A DNA stretch of 64,000 bases from Parietichytrium sp. I65-24A (taxonomy: Eukaryota; Sar; Bigyra; Thraustochytrida; Thraustochytriidae). The DNA lies in NCBI GenBank assembly GCA_012862575.1, contig BLSF01000001.1, forward strand, positions 620,001-684,000. Reading direction: 5' to 3'. The notes below the pieces were generated by a model that did not search any database, was not told the DNA's origin, and worked only from the letters and a program-made list of their open reading frames with translations. Positions within the stretch are counted from its first letter, which is position 1. Each line of letters opens with the position of its first letter. This document shows positions 39,898-48,785 of this stretch, in pieces. The position numbers and the translations under genes were made by a program.

Positions 39898-42800
39898 ATG
39901 GACGTCAATAGCCCTGGCGCATTGCTTTCTCCGGACGGCTCTGAAGGCTCGCTCTCTAGAACGTCGTCAGTGTCTGGAGAAGTTGACGGTCTCGATGTGG
40001 CGGAACTTGGCGTTGCTTCTCGCAGATTGCGGCTCCTGCCAGTGGTAGCCGAGCAGCACGCCGCGCTACGGGAGCTCTGGCAGCGGGAAAGACAGGCCAG
40101 GGTGTCTTCGCAACGAGCTCGTGAAGAAGCGGAATGTGCCCTTCGTCAGTGTGAAAGACAGGCGTTGGCTGCGCGAACAGCACTGGAATGGGCAGTGTCT
40201 TCACGGTCTTGGGACGCTCTTGCTCGCGTTGTTGGGGAGAGCTTGCCTTCGCTCTGGCCCCGCGCGAGAAGATGTCAGCTGCTCCGTGCCCAGCAGAACG
40301 CTGCAGAGGAGGGCGGGCATGCGGAAATGGGCGCTCGCTACGTGAGTGAGAGTGGCGAGAGTCTTCGAAAGGATGGGGTGGTCTGGTTGCCAGTCATGGC
40401 TTTGGACACACGATTGGCCGGTGGATCTGTTGCCGCGGTCCTCCGGGTCGAAGAAGTCAGCAGTGAGGACTCAGATAGAGATGCGGACAGAAGCGAGGCT
40501 ATTGACGAAGAGGAAGAAATGGAGTTTCTTCGCGGGCGCTTAGCGCAAGCAGTGCACAGATGCCTCGTGGAGGAGGTCCAAGAGGAAACCGTCACAGCAG
40601 CGGAGAGAGCTATTGAGCTGTACAAGAATCGTCTACACCTTGCTTTGTCGGCAAGGCAGCGCCTTATCGCATTTCTCGGTTCCATAGTTTCTCTCGCCGA
40701 TGACCGAAGCATCCTTGACTCCGGAGATAGAGACTTTTGCCGTTTTGCAGAGCAAGCTTTGCGGGCAGTTTTAGAAGTCGACTTTTCGAGTGTTGAGCTG
40801 CAGGGTAAAGATGCCAGCACTGAGCAAGTTGCTGCCGTCCCACAGTCTATAAGGAGTCGGGTAACATCTTTTGATATCGATCTCTCCGGGAGGACAGAAC
40901 GCGCTCGCATTTCTCTTGCAATCAGCTCAGGCACGGGGCTTGACGAAGCCTCAAAAGATATGGCAATAATGGTGGTAAAGCATTGCTGGAACACGTTCCA
41001 TATTCACCGCGCTTGTCATAGAGCCCGAGAAAGCCTCGAAGGAACTCAAAGAGAGCTTGAGCAGGTAGTGGAGCAGGTTAATTCGAAAAATGAGGAGCGT
41101 CTCGCACTGATCAGTCTCAGAGAGCAGACGGAGCAGTTTCAAGACTTTCAAGACGGCATCGTAAATTGTAAATCGATCGGCGACCTGCAAGAGGTCGTGC
41201 ACTCCAAGGGAGCCCGATTTCTTGCGTGTGAGAAGCTTTCCCTCGAAATCACGCCTCGCGACGCACAGGTCGGGCCGGATGCTACCTCAAGAGCAACAGA
41301 TCGCTCGAGAAGCGACGTTAAAGTTCTCTTTGAGAGGCTGCCGTCCCTATTGGAGAATAGTGTTGTTGTTTTGCATGCAGAATTCGGTCCAAGCTCTGTA
41401 CTAACCCCTTCTCATGATCAATCATTCAAAAGAGTTCGCGACCTCATCACTCTAAGGCTTGGCGCGATAGAGCTGCTTCATAACGCTGGCGAGAAAGTGG
41501 ACAAAGCCAGAGCTGCGCAACATCAAGCAGAGCTGCAACTGCAGCAAAAGGAGTTGCACTTTAAGGCTGCAATCGCTTGTACTGAACGTACTGCTGAATT
41601 ATTCAAGTCAGCGCAGAAGGCTTTATATCTGACAGCTTTCTCGAAGAATCGGGATTCGGCCGAGAGAGTGATATCTCTCTGTGATAGCTTTGCTTCAATT
41701 GCACATGGGTTCTTGAGCAACGGAGCGGAGCAGCAGCAGAATGTTGCAGTAGCAATACTTCTCATGGATGATCTTCCATGCCTTGGCAACCTTGGTTCCA
41801 CGGAGAATAAGCCAGATCGAGAACTGAAAGTTATTACACCGTCGCAGCGAAGGGGCGAGAGGGTTGCATGCCAAGTAGGGATCGAAGGTCGTGTCATCGC
41901 CTCCGGGAAAACAAGCTGGGCCGACTATAAAGCCCTTGAACAGCTTGGATTTGCTGCTGCTGGTAACGTCGGGGACAAGTTTGACAAGATCGTAGTACTG
42001 CCCGTGAAGCAATGGTCAGAAGCCGTACAGGCACCAACCAAAGGATGCATAGAAATAGCTAGCAGGCTCGGCATCGAGGCGTCTGAAACTCCTCTCCCTG
42101 CAGATACGATAGAGCTCATGGAGATGCTCGGGCATGAGCTGTATTTGGGTCTTGTCATGCTTGACAACGTCGCGTTGCTAGAGAAAAGTCTCGAAGGCAA
42201 CAATTCATTGAGTTCTCAGCTGTCAGCACTTGCAAACAACCTGGAAAAAATAATGTCCTTTGAGGAGGAGGAAAACATCAAAGCTGAGTTAGCAAATATA
42301 TTCGAGGGAGAAGTCGAGAATTATTTCGCATCTTCGCCGAAGCTATCGATCCCATCGCCTCGCAAGTCAATGTCAGGCGGCGGAACGTCCAAGGAAGCGC
42401 AGATCACTCTAGAGAGGGGTACACTGGTGAAAGCGATATCCCACATTTTGTTTTACATTTTAAAAGATCGTTTGAAGGAGAAAACAATTGCAACTGACGC
42501 TTTGGCATCCAGCCAAGGTTTAAGCGCTGCAAGAGATCTTTTAATCGGAGCAACAGGCGCGATGGAGGAGAGCATAACACTGGCCTTACAGCCTTCTGGG
42601 GTCGCCTTGCAAGAATTGGCAAAAGTATCGTTTGAGCTCGTCTTCGCGGAGAGGTTCACAGTGCGCTACATCACATATCTGCCCAGCGAAGAGTATTCTC
42701 AATCCGCACCACACATGCATCGCGCCATTATTTCCAAGGACCTCGTCTTTGACGAATCTGATGGTTACTTTGCCCCACTTGTCGATGGAAGCCTGCAAGT

Positions 42801-45800
42801 AGTTGGGGTGATGAAATTGAGTTGGCGAGGAGATGCAAGCATTCATTCATACGACGACCTGGATGCAAATGTTTTGCGCATGCTGATGAAATGTATTCCA
42901 AAGCTCTACGAGTGCCGATCCGAAGTATTGGAGATCGAGAATAATGCCATGGAGGCGTTTGAGTCGCTTGCGGCGAACGAAAAGTTGCTTGATGCGGAAA
43001 AACGCTCAGCACAACTCCTTTGCACCATTTTGACCGCCTGCATTGTCTCACAAGACAGTGCTACAACGGAGATTGGAGACTTAATCTGCAAAGCTGCATC
43101 ATCCGTATCTGGACTTCGCTGCGAAATCAAAGGAACTCGTGAACACTCAGAGCTTGCGGGTAAACAAACGAGCGCCTTTGAAGCTTCGATTGGAGACGGG
43201 GAAGTTGTAGTTCTTCACTTGGATGCCCCGTCAAGCTCCGAGTCCTTTAAGGAGTACTTTGAGTTGGTTTGCAAGGTTGTCTCCTCGTGGAGAGAACAAG
43301 CGAGAAATGTTGAAAAGGGTGCCATGGACAGGTCAGAGCTGGAAACACAATTAAGTCAATTTAGGCAAACGCTAGCGGAGCAGAAGAAGTTGAACGAGGA
43401 GCTTAGGGATAGAGAAGCGGCTTTGACCACATTTGGAACAACGTGGATAGAGAGGATTGCCCGGAATTCGTTTCGAGGTGTCAAAGCGCACATTTCAGAG
43501 CTGGCCCAAGATTTGACGAAGCTGTCGCTCAAGTTCTCAAGGTGCGAACGCGTAGTTTTGCTGGATTCAAATGCTGACAAGTTTGTTTCAGAATTCGCCG
43601 CCACAATGGTTCAGCAAAAGACGACGAATCTGACGTCTAGGGCGGAGAACGCAGAGCGGCCAACGCATGTTGAAAACTTTGTCAAATACCTGCAGGATTC
43701 ATTTTTCTTGGATTCTGTCGTCAGCTTTCATGCATGCTTCGTTGGAAAAAGTAACACGTTGTTGCTATGTTTTGTAAACCTGCCAGAAGGCTGGCCGTTA
43801 AAGGGCTATGATTCCTTGTTGATACGCCGATTAGACGGGCTCGTCACTCTATCTGAAGGTCTCTGCAGTCTTGAAAACTCTCTTGATTTGGCAGAAGCCA
43901 CAGTTGAAACTTTGCAAGGCGACACACTGGCAAGCGCTGTCGAGAAAAACCTGCGAGGGTCGATGGTACAAGTGCTACATGCATCAATGTGTATCTGTGC
44001 GAAAGTGGCTCTCGAAAACGCCGATATTGTAGAGTCTTTTGATGTGCTGATACCTGAAACACTCTGTTGCGACGGATGTCTTTTGCTGCCTTCTGACAAC
44101 CAAGCCGAAGAACTTGAAGGCAAAGCCGGGATCACAGTTCCAAATTCAAAGGGGTTACTTGGTAGAAGCTACAGGTCAGGTGAGTGCGCCGTCATGGTTG
44201 CATCAAGCGACTGTAAAGAGTTCGATGCACAGGTTGACTTTGCCTTTTGCAGAGCGGGCAGCCATCCTACTTCAGTTGCCTACATACCAGTAAATCAGGA
44301 GCAGAAGCATAACACAGCTGCGGTCCTGGTGCTTTACAATCCACCTGAATCGATCCTTGCCTCACCAGAGGTTCGCGACGTCTTGCAAAATGTGGTCTCC
44401 ACCTGTCTTTTAGTTGCAAATCTTTCGCAGAGAGTATCACTCGGTCAAGAAGGCTGCAACAAACTTTTAGAAGATCTGTCGCTTCTTCGGAATCAAAACT
44501 CTGAACTGAAATCCGCGATCAAGGACTCGCAGACGCTCGTCGAGCTCTGGGACTCCGTGACAGCCTTTTCCGAGACTCTCGCTGCTGGTGATCAGATGCT
44601 TGAAGCTGATAGCGAGGTGGAGGACAACTGCAGCGTTCAGCTTAGTGAAGGGAGCTTGAAAGGTTTGGAGCGAGGGAGGGAGGACTCAAGATTAGTACTT
44701 TACAGACCCGCGCCTCCAGGAAGCCCGAAGTCTCGCCGATCGACCAGATCTATACACTCTACAGCTGACAGTGTCGCAGGCCGCGATGCCAGCGTCCACG
44801 AGGCTGCCCACCTAGCTGCACAATATCTCGAGGAGCGCCTTGACGTCCAAGAGCTATGTGTTTTTCTCCATCGGCAAGATGCCCTGGAGATGGGAAAATC
44901 GCCCGGTGAGCTTATTCTTGAGCGTGTGGATGCTAGCTCAAGTTCCACTGCATCTATGGTGCACATTCCTGATTCGCATTGTGGCATGCTCAGCCATATG
45001 GTCCGCTTGAAGCGAAGTGCCAGCACAGGTGGTCTACTAATTGTCCAAAATGTTGCGACACACCCGTGGTTTGATGAGCAAACCGACAATCTGGAGCCTG
45101 GTACAAGTGCGTTCTATTACACGGTGCCGAACGCAATTTCGAAGCCCATCATATTTGGCTGGCGAAAGAAAAGGCCCTTCAACGATACCGAAAAGGCAAC
45201 TATTGAGATTCTTTGCAGAGGGGTGACGGGTGGAATGCTTTCTCATTTATCCCAGCGCGACATCGCCGCACGCCTGGCACAAACCGCGAACGAAAAAGGG
45301 AGACTTCTCGCAGAGTCCGCACAACTCCGCAATCGCGTCGACGAGGTCTGGTCGCGATTTACTGCTCTTGAGCGAGACAGGAAAGGCGAAGGCATGATAT
45401 CCCGCCTGGCTCTAAAATTCTGCGTAGCTGCGGGGGAAGGCCAAGCAAATATTTCGCGCATCGTCTCCAAGGATATGATACCTATACTGGATGATTTTGC
45501 TCCTGGGCTGTCGGAGACTTCACTCTACATACTCAATTGCCAGGGGGGATTGATGGCCTTTCATGGTCAAGCAGAGCAAGAATCTAGAAGAGCTTGCAGG
45601 ATAGTTGATCATGTTTTTGCCACTGGTCAGCGCCAGCGCTCTAAAACTCGACTGAGTCTGCCTCTAAATATCAGAGCGGAAGATGGCAATGAAAACATGG
45701 AAACGCTTGGCGTACTTGATCTGAAAGGCACCCAAGGGGCTATTCTAGCGGTCGAAGAAATGCTACGCGCTGAGAGAAAGATCCTTCCACGCGCGCTTGA

Positions 45801-48654
45801 TTTGATGAAAGCGGCTCTTGTGACGGCAAGGAAACAAGAAGGGTTAATGCTTGGAGAGGACGCACTGAAATGCCTCCAAGGGGAGTTGCAGAGCAGAATT
45901 GAGAGTCTCGAAAACAAAAGGCGTGAGCAAGATGGTCAAGCACGGACAACATTGGTCGAGGCGAATGCCAAGCTCGATTCTGTGCTTGAGTATCTCACAG
46001 AGCTGCAAGACAAAGCTTATTTGATGTCCGAGTCGCCTCTCGAGGAGTTCGTGGAGACGATTCGAATCGGCTTGGTTGGACTTGTTGGCGCAAAAGATAT
46101 ACAATTGTTCATAGCGAAGGACAGTTTCCGCGGATTGGCAGCATTGAATTCAGATTCCTCCCTCCTTCCGCTACAGGGGCCGCAAGGTGATACAGTTGCG
46201 TTTATGCGCCTCCCTCAGTCCTGCTTTTCAAGGTGGCCAAAACAGAGCATCAGTTCGCTACTTTGCTGCATCGGACGAGTAATATTTCGTCACATGGCGC
46301 ACGCGAAGCTTTTGTGTAAGAATGTTGACCTGCAAGAGGAGCAAGAGCGAAGTGCTGCGCGATGCACTCTTTTGGAACAAGAGGTTGGCTCACACCGAGA
46401 CGCAGTTGTCGCCGAAGCTACGATGAAAAATCTGGCAATGCGATCGCTTGGATGCGGAGACGTTTCCACACTGTCACAAGTCTTGCAAAATTCAGCTGGC
46501 CCTTCCTTGGGATTTCGAGTACCAGATGCTGTCTCAGAGCTCTTCTTGTGGAGTAGTCCAGAAGACCGCCGACCGACCAAAGGTCTTGTTGGCTTTGTCG
46601 CTCGAGCCAGCCAGCCAGTGATTGTTGGAGATGTGAGGGCTGATTCCCGATTTCATCCAGACTACGACTCCAAAGCAGTGTACGGGACACCAAGTGATGG
46701 CCTTCTGTGCGCCCCGCTTTTAAATACTGACAATGGAGATTTACTTGGAGTAATTGCCGTATTTATCAAAGGCAAATTCGAGGTAACCGAAGACCATCAC
46801 AGACGTCTAGCTGAACTTGCGAGCGTGGTGGGAACAGCTGCAAAGTTTGTTTTAAGGGAAACTAAAGATAAGGAGGAGAGGGGCCAAATCGACTCTCTGA
46901 AGGTGGCTCTAAATCAGCAATCCAAGAGAGCAGCTGACGGGGAGGTGGCTGCGAAAATGCAAGCCATGATGCAAGAGTTCTTCTCTTGTTTCTGGTCCAG
47001 TGGCTGGTGCAGCCTTGGGAAAGCACTTACGACTCAATTGAACTCACTATGCTCCAAATTGCTCGGATCAGCTTGTACAGTACTGTACATTGTGTCAGGT
47101 GAGCAGCGTGATCAAATTTCGATGATCTCGTCCGAAGACGGCAAGTGGTATTCCATCAGTTCTGGCGCCGGCGAGGAAAGTGAGAAAGGTAGCGAAGTGT
47201 TGCAGTCCATAGCTCTGAAACAGGTCAGAATTGTTCGAGGAGAGCTTGCGGTTCGAGCTTTGCAATGGCCGAAATGCGCGCAAGAGATAAGAGGAAGGGT
47301 GTGCATCTTGCAGCCCCTCATCGACGGGGGTAGATCCAGAAATGTTGTCGGCGTCATTCAAATTATGAGTGACAAGCATGACATCCAGCCGTTCTCAGAG
47401 AACGAAATGCAGCTGCTGGCTTTGTTCGCAGATCAATTGGCACTTCACATTGGAGTAGCTTTGCAGCAGAGTGAACTTCAAAAATATCGAGATGCGCTGG
47501 AAACAAAGCTTGCCAAAGCTGAAGAGGCTGAGCAAAGTGCAAGTATGCGAGCTGCCGAGGCTCAATCACACGTCGAAGATTTGGAGAGCAAAGTGACCGC
47601 GCAGAGAGAGATTTTGTTGAGTAAGGTGGACGAAAGGCAATCTGTGGAGGACAACCTTGCAGGTCTCAGCGGAAAGCTCACAACTCTAGAGTTGGAGGCC
47701 GAACGAATGCGCAGAAAGGAAGCCACGAACATCGCATTGTTGCGAAACGCGGAGACAACGAATCGGGAGCTCGGGGCTACAGTAATAAAATTGCGCTCAG
47801 AAAACAATGATTTGGCGAACGCTTTGGATCGTGCGAAAGCGAGAGTGAAAGATGTTGAGCGAAACGCGCTGCAGGTATTACAAACAGCTAAAGCAGCGCA
47901 AATTGATACAAGACATGAGGAGCAGCAGGCTGCACGAATCGCGAAAGGAAAACAAGCATCAGTGGAGAGTGCGGTGCTTGCAGAACTTCGGAAAATCCAA
48001 TCTCAAATGAGCGCCTCGAGTATTCTGCACAAGAGGCGAGTCCAGGCGATGGAAAATGAACGTTTAAACTTGAGCAACAAGTTGCAAAGTTTGGAACAGT
48101 CGTTGAATTCTGCCCGCCAGGATGTGAAGAGATTGAAAGAAACTAATTTGGAGCTAGCAGCAAAATTGAACAAGCGAGAGGAGGCAGAATCAGCGAGAAT
48201 TTCAAAATTGCTTCTGCGTCATAGCGCAGAGCAGGAGCTCCCCGAGGAAGCTCCGCCAACGCCATTGCAGCCTTCAAATGAGCCTCAAAGAGAGATAATT
48301 GAGCCACGAGGCGATATCCCACAGCGTCGTCCCGAGAGAGAAGCTACTACGTCTTCACGCGCAACACCGGCTTTGCGCGAAAATTCTCAGCAGACCGAGT
48401 CGACAAAGCCAGAAACCCAACAAGAAAAGCTGAGTCGCTCAATGTTATCCTCAAACTCTTTCCAAACCCAGCGTTCATCGGAGCTCCAAGAGCTCAAGCT
48501 TATGTGTGATAGGATGAGGTTCTCCCAAGAAAGGCGAGCTGCAAGCCTCCAAAAGCTCATCGAACTGGAGCAGCGCCAACTCTCAGCAAATGAGAGGGAG
48601 AGACGCCCTATGTTGGAGGTTCAAAGTATACGGTCAAGCTACATTGCGAAGTGA
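39898..48654 (+). CDS. Giant multi-GAF, coiled-coil protein
   Basis: 2918 residues in one uninterrupted frame from an ATG. I count about 13 GAF-like units joined by amphipathic or coiled-coil helices. The clearest are at about 1350-1530, 1639-1770 (LDVQELCVFLHRQ ... GLLIVQNVATHPWF), 1835-1980, 2207-2335 (GLVGFVARASQPVIVGDV ... PLLNTDNGDLLGVI) and 2385-2510 (VCILQPLIDG ... VVGVIQIMS). The N-terminal units are more diverged and inferred from their helix-strand rhythm. A long coiled coil occupies about 2520-2775, followed by a Pro/Gln/Ser-rich linker and a short basic helix. I see no kinase, cyclase, phosphodiesterase or DNA-binding domain. GAF domains bind small ligands such as cyclic nucleotides, or act as dimerisation modules. 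Tail to tail with the CNBD2-like gene. Confidence 0.8.
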   Translation: MDVNSPGALLSPDGSEGSLSRTSSVSGEVDGLDVAELGVASRRLRLLPVVAEQHAALRELWQRERQARVSSQRAREEAECALRQCERQALAARTALEWAVSSRSWDALARVVGESLPSLWPRARRCQLLRAQQNAAEEGGHAEMGARYVSESGESLRKDGVVWLPVMALDTRLAGGSVAAVLRVEEVSSEDSDRDADRSEAIDEEEEMEFLRGRLAQAVHRCLVEEVQEETVTAAERAIELYKNRLHLALSARQRLIAFLGSIVSLADDRSILDSGDRDFCRFAEQALRAVLEVDFSSVELQGKDASTEQVAAVPQSIRSRVTSFDIDLSGRTERARISLAISSGTGLDEASKDMAIMVVKHCWNTFHIHRACHRARESLEGTQRELEQVVEQVNSKNEERLALISLREQTEQFQDFQDGIVNCKSIGDLQEVVHSKGARFLACEKLSLEITPRDAQVGPDATSRATDRSRSDVKVLFERLPSLLENSVVVLHAEFGPSSVLTPSHDQSFKRVRDLITLRLGAIELLHNAGEKVDKARAAQHQAELQLQQKELHFKAAIACTERTAELFKSAQKALYLTAFSKNRDSAERVISLCDSFASIAHGFLSNGAEQQQNVAVAILLMDDLPCLGNLGSTENKPDRELKVITPSQRRGERVACQVGIEGRVIASGKTSWADYKALEQLGFAAAGNVGDKFDKIVVLPVKQWSEAVQAPTKGCIEIASRLGIEASETPLPADTIELMEMLGHELYLGLVMLDNVALLEKSLEGNNSLSSQLSALANNLEKIMSFEEEENIKAELANIFEGEVENYFASSPKLSIPSPRKSMSGGGTSKEAQITLERGTLVKAISHILFYILKDRLKEKTIATDALASSQGLSAARDLLIGATGAMEESITLALQPSGVALQELAKVSFELVFAERFTVRYITYLPSEEYSQSAPHMHRAIISKDLVFDESDGYFAPLVDGSLQVVGVMKLSWRGDASIHSYDDLDANVLRMLMKCIPKLYECRSEVLEIENNAMEAFESLAANEKLLDAEKRSAQLLCTILTACIVSQDSATTEIGDLICKAASSVSGLRCEIKGTREHSELAGKQTSAFEASIGDGEVVVLHLDAPSSSESFKEYFELVCKVVSSWREQARNVEKGAMDRSELETQLSQFRQTLAEQKKLNEELRDREAALTTFGTTWIERIARNSFRGVKAHISELAQDLTKLSLKFSRCERVVLLDSNADKFVSEFAATMVQQKTTNLTSRAENAERPTHVENFVKYLQDSFFLDSVVSFHACFVGKSNTLLLCFVNLPEGWPLKGYDSLLIRRLDGLVTLSEGLCSLENSLDLAEATVETLQGDTLASAVEKNLRGSMVQVLHASMCICAKVALENADIVESFDVLIPETLCCDGCLLLPSDNQAEELEGKAGITVPNSKGLLGRSYRSGECAVMVASSDCKEFDAQVDFAFCRAGSHPTSVAYIPVNQEQKHNTAAVLVLYNPPESILASPEVRDVLQNVVSTCLLVANLSQRVSLGQEGCNKLLEDLSLLRNQNSELKSAIKDSQTLVELWDSVTAFSETLAAGDQMLEADSEVEDNCSVQLSEGSLKGLERGREDSRLVLYRPAPPGSPKSRRSTRSIHSTADSVAGRDASVHEAAHLAAQYLEERLDVQELCVFLHRQDALEMGKSPGELILERVDASSSSTASMVHIPDSHCGMLSHMVRLKRSASTGGLLIVQNVATHPWFDEQTDNLEPGTSAFYYTVPNAISKPIIFGWRKKRPFNDTEKATIEILCRGVTGGMLSHLSQRDIAARLAQTANEKGRLLAESAQLRNRVDEVWSRFTALERDRKGEGMISRLALKFCVAAGEGQANISRIVSKDMIPILDDFAPGLSETSLYILNCQGGLMAFHGQAEQESRRACRIVDHVFATGQRQRSKTRLSLPLNIRAEDGNENMETLGVLDLKGTQGAILAVEEMLRAERKILPRALDLMKAALVTARKQEGLMLGEDALKCLQGELQSRIESLENKRREQDGQARTTLVEANAKLDSVLEYLTELQDKAYLMSESPLEEFVETIRIGLVGLVGAKDIQLFIAKDSFRGLAALNSDSSLLPLQGPQGDTVAFMRLPQSCFSRWPKQSISSLLCCIGRVIFRHMAHAKLLCKNVDLQEEQERSAARCTLLEQEVGSHRDAVVAEATMKNLAMRSLGCGDVSTLSQVLQNSAGPSLGFRVPDAVSELFLWSSPEDRRPTKGLVGFVARASQPVIVGDVRADSRFHPDYDSKAVYGTPSDGLLCAPLLNTDNGDLLGVIAVFIKGKFEVTEDHHRRLAELASVVGTAAKFVLRETKDKEERGQIDSLKVALNQQSKRAADGEVAAKMQAMMQEFFSCFWSSGWCSLGKALTTQLNSLCSKLLGSACTVLYIVSGEQRDQISMISSEDGKWYSISSGAGEESEKGSEVLQSIALKQVRIVRGELAVRALQWPKCAQEIRGRVCILQPLIDGGRSRNVVGVIQIMSDKHDIQPFSENEMQLLALFADQLALHIGVALQQSELQKYRDALETKLAKAEEAEQSASMRAAEAQSHVEDLESKVTAQREILLSKVDERQSVEDNLAGLSGKLTTLELEAERMRRKEATNIALLRNAETTNRELGATVIKLRSENNDLANALDRAKARVKDVERNALQVLQTAKAAQIDTRHEEQQAARIAKGKQASVESAVLAELRKIQSQMSASSILHKRRVQAMENERLNLSNKLQSLEQSLNSARQDVKRLKETNLELAAKLNKREEAESARISKLLLRHSAEQELPEEAPPTPLQPSNEPQREIIEPRGDIPQRRPEREATTSSRATPALRENSQQTESTKPETQQEKLSRSMLSSNSFQTQRSSELQELKLMCDRMRFSQERRAASLQKLIELEQRQLSANERERRPMLEVQSIRSSYIAK

Positions 48655-48785
48655 AAATATTGCGCACCTCTGCTGTGGCGAACGAAGATTGGAGGAATAA
48701 TGTAAATTGTGAACAGTAGGAAGGAATGAAGGTGGCCGTCCTCAAGTGAGGAAGGCTTCCAGACGAAAATAATTTCTGTGATGTG

